A stretch of 64,000 nt of DNA from Chitinophagaceae bacterium (GCA_004028765.1 SAIX01000011.1:1-64000); one strand, 5' to 3'. Numbered from the stretch's first letter, positions 42,118 through 50,498 are shown. The notes: generated from the sequence alone by a model not told the origin. Translations and numbers: made by a program.

Positions 42118-43278
42118 TTATTTTATCCTGTTGTATTTTTTTAATAAGTCAATGACCAGCTTATGTGGAAGCCCATACGCCTTATTTCCGTTGATGCCTT
42201 CCATCGTTTCAGCTGCAACCATTGCATTGATAATTGCTTCTTCAACTGCCTGAACTGTTGCTTCGAACAAAGGATTGATTAAATCATTCGGCAGCTCGTC
42301 AACCTTTGTAAAATCTTTTCTCTGGAATGCAGCCTGATTAGCCGTTGAGAATGCGATAAAGATATCGCCGGAACCATTTTCCCCACGACCACCAACAATC
42401 CCTATTCCAAGCGGCACTCTCGCTGCAATCCGCTTTAGCTGATGCGGAAGCAATGGTGCATCTGTAGCAACTACAACGATAATTGAACCGTCTCCTTCCT
42501 GTCTGTAGGATGGCGCTGCTTTTAATTCATAATTCATCGTGTCTTTTAGTTCTTTGCCCACAGGCACTCCGGCAATTGTCAGGTTTTTTTTGCTTCCGAA
42601 GTTTGATTGCACCAATACGCCAACTGTATATGTTGAGTCTTTGATTTTTATAACTCTTGAGGACGTGCCGGTACCTCCTTTAAACCCTAAACACATCATT
42701 CCTGTTCCACCTCCCACATTTCCTTCTTTCAAAAAACCAGTTTTGGCGCTGTCCAATGCTTCATATGCATTGCTTTCTTTGACATGAAAGCCATAAATAT
42801 CGTTCAGGAAACCATCATATGTTTCTGCAACAACCGGGTAAGTGTACCAAAAATCTTCTTTGTACCAACCTGTTTTCACAAACCATTTTAAAACGGCATC
42901 TCTAACAACGCCAACGCTGTTTGTATTTGTAATCATGATCGGTGTTTCCAAAAAACCAGATTCAGTTATCCAGGTTGTGCCGGTCATTTCTCCGTTTCCA
43001 TTTAAAGAATACCAATTTGCATAAACCGGATTATTGTTTCTGCCTCTGGGCAAAATTGCCGTAACACCTGTTCTTGCCGGTCCTTTGCCCCTGATATTTT
43101 TGCCTTCGCCTGAAATAATGGTACTGTAACCAACCTCAACGCCTTTTACATCCGTTATTGCATTAAACTTTCCCGGCGTTCCGTTAAATGGAATTCCGAT
43201 ATCTCTTGCTCTTGGTTTCTGGCCATAGATATACGATTGGATAAGTAAAAGAAGGCAGAGAGATTTTAAATATTTCAT
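42118..43278 (-). CDS. P1-family (S58, DmpA-like) aminopeptidase
   Basis: A 386-residue Ntn-type peptidase with a signal peptide (KYLKSLCLLLLIQSYIYG, cleaved before QKPRARDIG). The family start RDIGIPFNGTPGKFNAITDV is clear. The precursor cleaves itself before a Ser; here the site lies in the stretch GNVGGGTGMMCLGFKGGTGT followed by SSR, around residue 200. VQSNFGSKKNLTIAGVPVG and PLGIGIVGGRGENGSGDIF are family motifs. It would act in the periplasm on N-terminal D- or beta-amino acids. It is divergent from the GH31 gene. Confidence 0.9.
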   Translation of the reverse strand: MKYLKSLCLLLLIQSYIYGQKPRARDIGIPFNGTPGKFNAITDVKGVEVGYSTIISGEGKNIRGKGPARTGVTAILPRGRNNNPVYANWYSLNGNGEMTGTTWITESGFLETPIMITNTNSVGVVRDAVLKWFVKTGWYKEDFWYTYPVVAETYDGFLNDIYGFHVKESNAYEALDSAKTGFLKEGNVGGGTGMMCLGFKGGTGTSSRVIKIKDSTYTVGVLVQSNFGSKKNLTIAGVPVGKELKDTMNYELKAAPSYRQEGDGSIIVVVATDAPLLPHQLKRIAARVPLGIGIVGGRGENGSGDIFIAFSTANQAAFQRKDFTKVDELPNDLINPLFEATVQAVEEAIINAMVAAETMEGINGNKAYGLPHKLVIDLLKKYNRIK

Positions 43279-43626
43279 TATTGTCTGTTTTTTGGAAAAT
43301 CTTATAATACATCAGCCAATATCTGTATGTTGCCCGGAGTTAGGAAAATAATTCCTGCAGTTGGCCTGGCCACTATAAACGCGATTAGCTAAAACCAAAT
43401 TACTGAAGACTGGCCAGAAATCCTATAGCTAACGGGCCAAATACAAAGCCCGGCTTTTACAAAGCGAGTGTATGCGGCTGTTTAACTTATTCAAAACTCG
43501 CAGGCAATATCTATCTCACAAATAAAGAACACACTGAAATAAACGATGCAAAAAATATATAAGATCGTATTTTAAAACCGGGAAAAGAAAAAGAACCCCG
43601 TTGTTCCTTTATAAGAATGCAATAAA
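43279..43626. other. Divergent intergenic region
   Basis: About 350 bp between the P1 peptidase and the GH31 gene. No gene is seen; promoters for both must lie here, but no clear TAnnTTTG box was found. Confidence 0.4.
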
Positions 43627-45768
43627 ATGAGAAAGAAATTATTAGTGTTTACCTGCCTGGTTGCCTGCATAAGTGTTGTTACAGGGCAAAAAATAAACTG
43701 GACGCCTGTGGCGCCCGGTATATGGAAAGGAGTGGTGGGTGTGCCCGAATCGTATGACCTGTTGAAGGCTTCAGGTTCTCACCCCAACAGCGAAGCGCTG
43801 GAAAAAATCATGCAGTCCGCTTTCCCTTTTGAAACGGATATGGCAGTCGGCCGGATTACTGATGGGAAAACCTCACTGCGTTTTCCGCTGGAAAAAGAGG
43901 AACAACTCTATGGGTTCGGACTGAATTTTCAAACTGTTCACCAGCGGGGTAAGATACTGCAACTGCATTTGGACCATTATGGCGGTAAAGACAATGGCCG
44001 CACCCACGCACCCACACCTTTTTATGTATCATCAAAAGGATATGGTGTGTTTATTAACTCAGCCAGGTATATCAATGTATATGCAGGAACAGGTGTTCGT
44101 AAAGAAAGTAGGACGCCGGCTGTTGCAAAAGACCGCAATACAGACAAAACATGGAGCTCACGTCCTTATTCCGATGCAGTAGAGATCATGGTTCCTGCAC
44201 CCGGTGTTGAAGTGTATGTATTCGCGGGACCAACGCCCATGGATGCCGTGCGCCGGTTCAATTTATTCAATGGCGGCGGTGTATTGCCACCACGCTGGGG
44301 ATTGGGTTTTACGCAAAGGGTTAAATCATTATACACTTCTGCAGAAGTGGAGAAAGAAGCCGCAGATTTTTCTGAAAAAGGTTTCCCGCTTGATTTTATT
44401 GGTCTTGAGCCTGGCTGGCAAAGCAAAGCATATCCCGGTACGTTTGAGTGGGATAAGAACCGCTACCCCGAGCCCGGGAAATTTGTACAACGGATGCTGG
44501 ATAAAAATATCCGCCTCAACTTATGGATCAATCCTTATGTTTCAAAAGATGCGCCTTTTTACAATGCTATACAACCGTACACCGGCTCTCACACCGTGTG
44601 GGTGGGTGAAGTGCCCGACTTTACAATCCCGCAGGCGCGCAGTGCATTTTTCGGGCAGTTAAAAAAGAGCCAGGCGGATATCGGGGTCAGCGGATACAAA
44701 ATAGATGAAGTGGATGGGTACGATTATTATCTCTGGCCCGACGTTGCAACATTCCCTTCCGGCATCAGTGCAGAACAGATGCGGCAAACTTTTGGTATGC
44801 TTGCCATGCGTTATTCCGCTGATATCTTTCATGAAAAAAATCAGCGGACATTCGGATTGGTCCGTGCGAATAATGGCGGAGGTGTATCGTTGCCCTATGT
44901 GATCTACAATGATTATTACAACCATGAGGATTTTATCACTGCCCTGATCAATAGCGGAACTGCAGGTGTTTTATGGACTCCGGAAGTGCGTGCTTCCAAA
45001 ACTGCCGAAGAATGGATACGTCGTTTTCAGACAGTCATCTTTTCACCGATGGCGATGATCAATGCATGGTCGAGCGGAACCAAACCCTGGTCGTATCCCG
45101 AAGTGGCTTCCCAGGTCAAAGAACTGGCACTGTTGCGCATGCGCATGATGCCATACTGGTATACGGAGTTTGCCAGGTACCATTTTGAAGGAACACCACC
45201 TTTTTATGGAATGGCATTGGAAGAAGGGTTTAAACAGGAGATCAAAAAAGACGCGGCCAACAAAAACCTGGACGAAAATCCTTATGCAGAAGCTACTTCT
45301 AAAGAAATTAAGGACCAATACATGGCGGGCGAATACCTGCTGGTAGCGCCCTTGTTTACAGGACAGACCACCCGGAAAGTTGTATTGCCCAAAGGCAAAT
45401 GGTATGATTTCTATACCGGTGAACTGGCGGGTGATGGAGAAGTGATTACGGTTACACCGGGCCTCGATAAAATCCCTGTGTATGTAAAAGATGGTGGTAT
45501 CATTCCGATGATGCCTGCCATGCTGCATGCACCCAAAGCCAGTGAGAAGGTTGACCTGGAGATCCGTTATTACGGAACCAAACCCGGCTATTACAAACTC
45601 TATGACGATGATGGTGAAACCTTCAACTATGAAAACGGAGCCTACAGTTTCCTGGAAATCAGGGTAACAAAAAATGCAGCAGGAAATTTTGTGGGCACGA
45701 TTGCTGATCCTGTGAAAGGGAAACCGAATACGGTAGGAAATGTAACATGGAGATTCATGTCAAAATAA
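43627..45768 (+). CDS. Glycoside hydrolase family 31 protein
   Basis: The 713-residue enzyme has a signal peptide (KKLLVFTCLVACISVVTG) and the GH31 plan: an N-terminal galactose-mutarotase-like beta domain, a barrel with LPPRWGLGFTQRVKSLYTSA and DFIGLEPGWQ, the nucleophile Asp360 in GYKIDEVDGYD, and C-terminal beta domains with EYLLVAPLFTGQTTRKVVLP and LYDDDGETFNYENGAYSF. GH31 enzymes release alpha-glucose, alpha-xylose or alpha-galactose; which one is not decided by the motif. It is followed 21 bp later by a lyase-family gene, so the two probably degrade the same polysaccharide in the periplasm. Confidence 0.92.
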   Translation: MRKKLLVFTCLVACISVVTGQKINWTPVAPGIWKGVVGVPESYDLLKASGSHPNSEALEKIMQSAFPFETDMAVGRITDGKTSLRFPLEKEEQLYGFGLNFQTVHQRGKILQLHLDHYGGKDNGRTHAPTPFYVSSKGYGVFINSARYINVYAGTGVRKESRTPAVAKDRNTDKTWSSRPYSDAVEIMVPAPGVEVYVFAGPTPMDAVRRFNLFNGGGVLPPRWGLGFTQRVKSLYTSAEVEKEAADFSEKGFPLDFIGLEPGWQSKAYPGTFEWDKNRYPEPGKFVQRMLDKNIRLNLWINPYVSKDAPFYNAIQPYTGSHTVWVGEVPDFTIPQARSAFFGQLKKSQADIGVSGYKIDEVDGYDYYLWPDVATFPSGISAEQMRQTFGMLAMRYSADIFHEKNQRTFGLVRANNGGGVSLPYVIYNDYYNHEDFITALINSGTAGVLWTPEVRASKTAEEWIRRFQTVIFSPMAMINAWSSGTKPWSYPEVASQVKELALLRMRMMPYWYTEFARYHFEGTPPFYGMALEEGFKQEIKKDAANKNLDENPYAEATSKEIKDQYMAGEYLLVAPLFTGQTTRKVVLPKGKWYDFYTGELAGDGEVITVTPGLDKIPVYVKDGGIIPMMPAMLHAPKASEKVDLEIRYYGTKPGYYKLYDDDGETFNYENGAYSFLEIRVTKNAAGNFVGTIADPVKGKPNTVGNVTWRFMSK

Positions 45769-45789
45769 CAAACAGGTAAAACGCATACC

Positions 45790-46965
45790 ATGTACAAGAA
45801 GGTGGTAATACTGTGGCTGTCGATTTGCTGCATGTCGGCAAAACCGATCGGGCCTGATTCAGCAGTAAAGAAAGAAGTGATTAATGTTCTTCGCAATCAG
45901 ATACTGGCAGAAGCGGCCTGGGCAATGAAAGAACAGCCCATTACGGTTACCGCACAAAGCTCCCCGAGAAGCGCAGGAGGCAAACATGATTTTTTTTCCG
46001 AAGGTGATTACTGGTGGCCCAATCCTTCGAACGCGGATAGTCCTTATATCCAGAAAGATGGTATGACGAATCCTGAAAATTTTACGGCGCATCGCCTGGC
46101 GATGATCCGTTTCAGCCGGATCGTAGGCGCATTGGCCGCTGCCTGGCAACTGACCGGCGACAAAAAATATGTACTGCACGCCATGCAACATTGCAAAGCA
46201 TGGTTTGCGGATAAAGAAACCTACATGAACCCCAACCTGCTGTATGCGCAGGCCATTAAAGGCAGGTTTACCGGGAGGGGTATTGGCATTATCGACACCA
46301 TACAACTGATGGAAGTGGCACAATCACTGCTGCTGATGGAAAAAGCGGAAGGAATGGACCAAGCCGCATTATCTGTGATCAGGAACTGGTTCGTAGAATA
46401 CCTGCAGTGGCTGACAACACATAAGTATGGAAAAGATGAAATGAATGCAGAAAACAACCATGGTACCTGCTGGGTAATGCAGGTGGCAGCTTTTGCGAAA
46501 TTTACGCACAACGATACATTGCTGAGATTTTGCAGCGAGCGATACAAAACTGTATTACTGCCGAACCAGATGGCTGCCGATGGAAGTCTCCCGCGCGAAC
46601 TGAAAAGAACAAAACCGTATGGTTATTCTGTTTTTAACCTCGACGCATTCGCAATGATCTGCCAGATATTGTCTACCAAAGAAAATGACCTCTGGAACTA
46701 TACAACCCCTGACGGCAGATCAGTAAAAAAGGGTATTGATTTCCTGTACCCCTATGTAGCCGATAAAAATAAATGGCCGTTTGCACATGACGTGATGTAT
46801 TGGGAAGATTGGCCGGTGGCACAGCCTTTTCTTGTTTTTGGCGCAGATGCTTATAATAACAACCAATGGTTGAACACATGGAAAGGCCTGGAGCATGATC
46901 CTAAAGTAGAGGAAGTGATCAGGAACCTGCCCATACGACATCCCTCGATCTGGCTTAATAAGTAA
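45790..46965 (+). CDS. Alginate-lyase-family protein (PL5/PL38-like)
   Basis: A 391-residue (alpha/alpha)-toroid protein with a short signal peptide ending near AKP. The family pattern is present: FFSEGDYWWPNPSNADSPYI, MIRFSRIVGALAAAWQLTGD, the active-site NNHGTCWVMQVAAFAKFTHN with Asn-His, LPRELKRTKPYGYSVFNLDA and HDVMYWEDWPVAQPFL. Members cleave uronate-containing polysaccharides by beta-elimination, and the usual substrates are alginate or glucuronan. It is co-transcribed with the GH31 gene. No further lyase genes are near. Confidence 0.88.
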   Translation: MYKKVVILWLSICCMSAKPIGPDSAVKKEVINVLRNQILAEAAWAMKEQPITVTAQSSPRSAGGKHDFFSEGDYWWPNPSNADSPYIQKDGMTNPENFTAHRLAMIRFSRIVGALAAAWQLTGDKKYVLHAMQHCKAWFADKETYMNPNLLYAQAIKGRFTGRGIGIIDTIQLMEVAQSLLLMEKAEGMDQAALSVIRNWFVEYLQWLTTHKYGKDEMNAENNHGTCWVMQVAAFAKFTHNDTLLRFCSERYKTVLLPNQMAADGSLPRELKRTKPYGYSVFNLDAFAMICQILSTKENDLWNYTTPDGRSVKKGIDFLYPYVADKNKWPFAHDVMYWEDWPVAQPFLVFGADAYNNNQWLNTWKGLEHDPKVEEVIRNLPIRHPSIWLNK

Positions 46966-47060
46966 ACGACCGGAAAATAGTATGAAAAAATTACCTGTCA
47001 GCCTGCTTTTACCTGTCGCCTCATAATTTCAGTGCTTCTTTTGTTTACCAAGGGTAATCT

Positions 47061-47395
47061 CAATTTTCTACCGAGGGTCTCAACGCAGGTGATACGTCCA
47101 CCAGCGGGAACGATGTATTCCAGCACTTTGGTAACATGGTTAAAACACATGCACGCAGATATTTTCACCAGCGTTTTTATAAAAGCAGCAACTATAATAT
47201 TGAGGAAAATCTCAGGCTAAAATCTTTGTACCCGTTAATGGGTTTAATCCCGCGGTCTTTCAGTTGTTTTAATAATCCCGGCATAAAAAATACCTGCTCT
47301 GCATTATGCAGGTAAGCGCTCAGACTCATCCGGGTGAAGGAAAATAAACACCGGTGCTATATCTCCCGTTCCATATAAAAATGCTGGCACCTGAA
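47061..47395 (-). pseudogene. Decayed partial copy of the ATP-grasp gene at 48982-49962
   Basis: This stretch aligns with 49376-49870 of the intact ATP-grasp gene, including the segments around ACCCGTTAATGG, TGTTTTAATAATCCC and TATAAAAATGCTG. It has point changes and frameshifts, and one clean deletion: 156 bp of the parent (between 49435 and 49591) is missing, with TTCC at both ends of the deleted part. In one frame it still reads FLYGTGDIAPVFIFLHPDES, against FLYDPEDIAPKYSLFFNRMS in the intact protein. It cannot make a working enzyme. Confidence 0.85.
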
Positions 47396-47409
47396 AGTGG
47401 CAGTTTTGT

Positions 47410-47517
47410 TTAATCAGATAAGATTCTTCCACGTATAGTAGTGGATTGTGCAGTAACAGCGCTGGTTGCAAATATGCATACCAGGGCATATACCGCAATG
47501 CGGAGTAAACACCTCAT
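47410..47517 (-). pseudogene. Truncated start of an exported, probably TonB-receptor-like gene
   Basis: A 35-codon frame: MRCLLRIAVYALVCIFATSA is a good signal peptide, and after VTAQ the residues STTIRGRILSD match the start of the carboxypeptidase-regulatory-like domain that opens SusC-type receptors and the TlpA-like protein at 52027. It stops at TAA and runs straight into the decayed ATP-grasp copy. It sits about 30 bp after the hairpin that follows the poly-Cys leader, where the regulated gene would be. Confidence 0.6.
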
Positions 47518-47544
47518 GGGTAAAAGATTATGTAATGAATAATA

Positions 47545-47562
47545 GCCCGCAGTAAAGCGGGC
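47545..47562 (-). terminator. Hairpin downstream of the poly-Cys leader frame
   Basis: GCCCGC and GCGGGC pair perfectly around a 6-nt loop, and on the minus strand TATTATTC follows. It begins 42 nt after the stop codon of the leader frame, the position of an attenuator. No clear alternative pairing (antiterminator) was found by eye. Confidence 0.6.
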
Positions 47563-47604
47563 AACAGACAAGTAAATATGACTGGCAATCAGTAATGGCT
47601 GAGA

Positions 47605-47733
47605 TCAACAGCAACAGCAACAATAGCAGGAAGAAGTAGAGACAATGGAGATCAGCCGTTTTCTGGTAGCGGCAAAGTACAGTTGTGATTCATTTACGGA
47701 TGAATGCAGATTTTCCCGTATGTCTTGTTTCAT
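47605..47733 (-). CDS. 42-residue leader peptide ending in a poly-cysteine tract
   Basis: An ATG frame of 42 codons begins MKQDIRENLHSSVNESQLYF and ends TSSCYCCCCC before TGA, with seven of the last nine residues being Cys or Tyr and five consecutive Cys codons at the very end. It has no signal peptide. A 19-bp palindrome lies 14 bp upstream and a hairpin 42 nt downstream. In mycobacteria, short frames with terminal Cys runs act as cysteine-responsive attenuators of sulfur genes; this layout fits. The alternative is the precursor of a modified peptide, since an ATP-grasp enzyme and a flavin monooxygenase are close by. Too short for automatic gene callers. Confidence 0.72.
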   Translation of the reverse strand: MKQDIRENLHSSVNESQLYFAATRKRLISIVSTSSCYCCCCC

Positions 47734-47746
47734 AGGATTTTTATTA

Positions 47747-47765
47747 ATCTACTAAATTGATAGAC
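47747..47765. promoter_or_regulatory. 19-bp operator-like site 1 (before the poly-Cys leader)
   Basis: ATCTACTAAATTGATAGAC agrees at 14 of 19 positions with the perfect palindrome at 53112-53130 and shares ACnAAATTGATAG with the site at 50011. It lies 14 bp upstream of the leader ATG on the minus strand, overlapping the expected promoter. Confidence 0.65.
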
Positions 47766-47855
47766 AAGTATATAATCTCTCTTCGGAACAAAAAGAAAAA
47801 ATATACGGATACTCATTTTTATTTTTCGAATTATGGAAAAAGAACAAAAAGAAAT

Positions 47856-47877
47856 GCCGGTTATGAATATAACCGGC
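47856..47877 (-). terminator. Terminator of the ATP-grasp/monooxygenase operon
   Basis: GCCGGTTAT and ATAACCGGC form a perfect 9-bp stem with a 4-nt loop; on the minus strand a T-rich run (ATTTCTTTTTGTTC) follows. It is about 58 bp after the monooxygenase stop. Confidence 0.82.
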
Positions 47878-47934
47878 CCCGTTTCTCATGTTGTTTGTAG
47901 AAAGAACCCCTATCGTTAAGTAAACCCGCTTTAT

Positions 47935-48960
47935 TTATGCAACCACTTCAGCCTGTATAATAGCTTCACTGAATCTTTCCATTTCTTCCAGTTGCGGACT
48001 GCATTGCAACAGGAAAAAATCAACACCTGCTTTTTCAAATGCAGCAATCCTGTCCTGTACCTGTGCGGGTGTTCCGGTCAAACCACTGCGTAAACCGCGG
48101 TTTGAAACCGAATATTCTTCCAGTGAAACAGTCTTTTCCAATTGCGTGCCTGCCAGCCATTGCTGATAATTATTGTATCCGGGACTTCCTTCCAGCACAT
48201 TCGTTATTCGTTCCAGCTCTTTTTTTACTTCCTGCTCGGTATTACGGATAATACTATAGGCCGCTACACCAAACTGCATCGGGGGTAATCCTTTTTTGTC
48301 ACGCCTTTCCCGTATTTCGCGGATGCGATTGGCAATCGTCTGCGGATCATCTCCATGCATTACATAGCCGTCACAGGTTCCTGCAATCAGGTCTTTTGCT
48401 TTTTCAGATTCACCACCAGCATATAACAACGGGAGCGGATCGGGTTTGGGTTGCAGTACATTGTCTTTTACTTCATAGTACTTGCCTTTGAAACTGAAAT
48501 GATCCGAAGTCCATACACTTTTCAGTATATGCAGCCATTCTTCTGTTCTTGCATAACGGTCATCGTGCTGTTCAAACTGCACGCCATATTTTTCAGCTTC
48601 ATCTTTCCACCAGCTTGATACGACGTTGAGTGAAAGACGCCCGTTGCTGATATGCGCGATATTGGCTGCCTGTTTCGCCAAGAGGGCAGGGTTATGAAAA
48701 GTAGGCCGCACCGCCACCATAATTTCCAATTGCTGCGTAACAGCAGCCAGTGCAGCAGCCGTACTCCAGGCATCGAGCGAAGGATGCTCTACACCTTTGA
48801 TATCATTCAGGTTCAGCTCTGCGATCAGCGAAAGGTGATACCCCAACTCCTCACTCCGGATGGCTAATTTTTTTACATAATCCCAGTCCGGCTGCATTTG
48901 TTCATCTTCCACATTGCGGAGCCATCCGCCAAAAACCGGCATCCAGTATCCATATTGCAT
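47935..48960 (-). CDS. LLM-class flavin-dependent monooxygenase (SsuD/SfnG-like)
   Basis: A 341-residue luciferase-like FMNH2-dependent oxidoreductase. The start YGYWMPVFGGWLRNV and the segments LGYHLSLIAELNLND, LEIMVAVRPTFHNPALLAKQ, SNGRLSLNVVSSWWKDEAEK, LPLLYAGGESEKAKDL and GLTGTPAQVQDRIAAFEKAG are those of the alkanesulfonate/dimethylsulfone monooxygenase branch, which frees sulfite from organosulfur compounds. Related members act on pyrimidines or other compounds, so the substrate is open. It is the second gene of an operon with the ATP-grasp gene (21-bp gap). No dedicated flavin reductase or sulfonate ABC transporter is next to it. Confidence 0.85.
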   Translation of the reverse strand: MQYGYWMPVFGGWLRNVEDEQMQPDWDYVKKLAIRSEELGYHLSLIAELNLNDIKGVEHPSLDAWSTAAALAAVTQQLEIMVAVRPTFHNPALLAKQAANIAHISNGRLSLNVVSSWWKDEAEKYGVQFEQHDDRYARTEEWLHILKSVWTSDHFSFKGKYYEVKDNVLQPKPDPLPLLYAGGESEKAKDLIAGTCDGYVMHGDDPQTIANRIREIRERRDKKGLPPMQFGVAAYSIIRNTEQEVKKELERITNVLEGSPGYNNYQQWLAGTQLEKTVSLEEYSVSNRGLRSGLTGTPAQVQDRIAAFEKAGVDFFLLQCSPQLEEMERFSEAIIQAEVVA

Positions 48961-48981
48961 GTTAATCTATATTTATGAGGT

Positions 48982-49962
48982 TTATAAAGCATGCGCATAT
49001 CCGGATACACCTGCTGCATGGATTTTTTCTTCGAGAAAATCAACCAGTTTCTCATGCGGGTTAAACCCGATTACATTCACTGCATCTGCCACAAAATTTG
49101 ACAGCGCATTTATATCGTAATACAGAATTTCACCAGTCCGTTCATCGGTCATGTATTCAATGCCACCTACATCAATTCCTGCCTGCTGTACAATTTTTTC
49201 GATGGCTGCAATTACATTGGCCGGTGGTGTATAGGCTTCTACTTGTAAACCGTTTTTAGGCGCATCCAGTGCACAGGCATTTCTGACCAGTTCTTTGCCG
49301 CCGGTGGTCTGACAGATATCGGCAGGACAAAGATTAAAGGACTCTCCGCTGGTGTATACTTTAATGGCATAGAGAAATTTTCCGCCGAGGGTTTCAACGC
49401 GGGTGATATGTCCGCCAGCGGGAACAATATATTCCTGTACCAATGCTGTATGATCAATGCCGAAAGAAATATTGTTCTGAATCACATCTTCTTTCAGTGC
49501 ATCAATTGTATCATAACGGGTGATACCGGCACCACTCCCCCCGATATTGGCTTTCACCACAATCGGAAATCGTAAACTTACTGCCGCTTCCAGCACTTTG
49601 GTTACATGGTTCACGACACGGGCACGTGGATATTGTAACCTGAGCTTTTGTAAAAGCGTCAACTGTAATGCTTTGGACGTCTCATACTGAAAAGCTTTAT
49701 ACCCGTTAATGGTTTTAGTCCCGAAATCTTCCAGCTGTTTTAATAATCCCAACGTAAAAAAAATACCCTGCTCCGCATTACGCAGGTAAGCGCTCGGGCT
49801 CATCCGGTTGAAGAACAATGAATATTTCGGTGCAATATCTTCCGGATCGTATAAAAATGCTGCAGGATTCAGCCTTTCATAGGGTATGCCTCTTTTATCC
49901 AGTTCGGTAAACAAAGGTTTGAACCAGTCCGGGTGTTCATGGTAAATCGCTATCGGTTTCAT
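48982..49962 (-). CDS. ATP-grasp ligase-like protein (RimK/glutathione-synthetase type)
   Basis: A 326-residue ATP-grasp protein beginning MKPIAIYHEHPDWFKPLFTE. The ATP-binding part is FPIVVKANIGGSGAGITRYD (Lys and Gly-rich loop) and ALVQEYIVPAGGHITRVETL; the metal-binding end is GGIEYMTDERTGEILYYDIN with Glu and Asp-Ile-Asn. Such enzymes join a carboxylate to an amine or thiol via acyl-phosphate. The substrate is unknown; no peptide substrate gene is fused. The frame is open to 50019, but the ATG at 49962 gives the natural start. A decayed copy lies at 47061-47395. It is first in an operon with the monooxygenase, behind a 19-bp palindromic site. Confidence 0.83.
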   Translation of the reverse strand: MKPIAIYHEHPDWFKPLFTELDKRGIPYERLNPAAFLYDPEDIAPKYSLFFNRMSPSAYLRNAEQGIFFTLGLLKQLEDFGTKTINGYKAFQYETSKALQLTLLQKLRLQYPRARVVNHVTKVLEAAVSLRFPIVVKANIGGSGAGITRYDTIDALKEDVIQNNISFGIDHTALVQEYIVPAGGHITRVETLGGKFLYAIKVYTSGESFNLCPADICQTTGGKELVRNACALDAPKNGLQVEAYTPPANVIAAIEKIVQQAGIDVGGIEYMTDERTGEILYYDINALSNFVADAVNVIGFNPHEKLVDFLEEKIHAAGVSGYAHAL

Positions 49963-50010
49963 GTTTTCTGTTTTCTGTGAATGGGAATGCAAAATAGGCA
50001 CAGAATAAAA

Positions 50011-50029
50011 GTCTACCAAATTGATAGGA
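50011..50029. promoter_or_regulatory. 19-bp operator-like site 2 (ATP-grasp / secreted protein, divergent)
   Basis: GTCTACCAAATTGATAGGA matches the sites at 47747 and 53112. It lies 49 bp before the ATP-grasp ATG on the minus strand and 23 bp before the ATG at 50052 on the plus strand, so one regulator could control both directions. Confidence 0.65.
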
Positions 50030-50051
50030 TATAATTATTTTTACCAAAAAA

Positions 50052-50498
50052 ATGAAAAGAACAACATTTATGCTGGCTTTGCTTCTCTGTTTAGGGGTGT
50101 CAGCACAAAACAAGGGCACAGTTCAACAATCAGCTGTCGACGGGCATGGGTACTTCACGGTAGAAAACTATTACAAGGTTAAATGGGGATTTGCGGAAGA
50201 GTTTATTCATCTGTGGACTGTTAACCATTACCCGCTGCTTAAAAAAGCCATTGAAAAAGGCGATATCATCAGCGTCACTGCCAGCAAACCCAAGCTGCAC
50301 AGCGGCGAGGATACCCGGTGGGATTTTCGGGTAACGATTGTTTTTAAAAATGCAGAACTCGCATTTGATGAAAACCTCACAACTCCTTACAAAAAGCAAT
50401 TGTACCCGGACCTCGATAAGCTGACCCGCGATGAACAGCACCGCTTTGAATTACTCCTTGCACACTGGGATATTCAGACAGCCATACTGAATCTGTAA
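50052..50498 (+). CDS. Small secreted protein of unknown function
   Basis: A 148-residue protein with a clear signal peptide (KRTTFMLALLLCLGVSAQ, cleaved before NKG). The mature part of about 130 residues is soluble, with the pattern GYFTVENYYKVKWGFAEEFI and RVTIVFKNAELAF; the alternation of strands and helices around YYKVKWGFAEEFIHLW recalls small alpha-beta barrel (ABM/NIPSNAP-like) proteins, but I do not recognise a family. It is divergent from the ATP-grasp operon and shares its palindromic operator. It converges with the TlpA-like gene. Confidence 0.75.
   Translation: MKRTTFMLALLLCLGVSAQNKGTVQQSAVDGHGYFTVENYYKVKWGFAEEFIHLWTVNHYPLLKKAIEKGDIISVTASKPKLHSGEDTRWDFRVTIVFKNAELAFDENLTTPYKKQLYPDLDKLTRDEQHRFELLLAHWDIQTAILNL

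Noticed and set aside
47304..47498. Separate 64-codon gene on the minus strand
   Set aside because: Its second half is the ATP-grasp remnant read in frame (FLYGTGDIAP) and its first half is the signal-peptide stub in the wrong frame; it is part of the decayed region.
47605..47733. Metallothionein as the meaning of the poly-Cys frame
   Set aside because: The cysteines are one uninterrupted block at the extreme C-terminus, not the spaced CxC or CxxC pairs of metallothioneins; a leader or precursor fits better.
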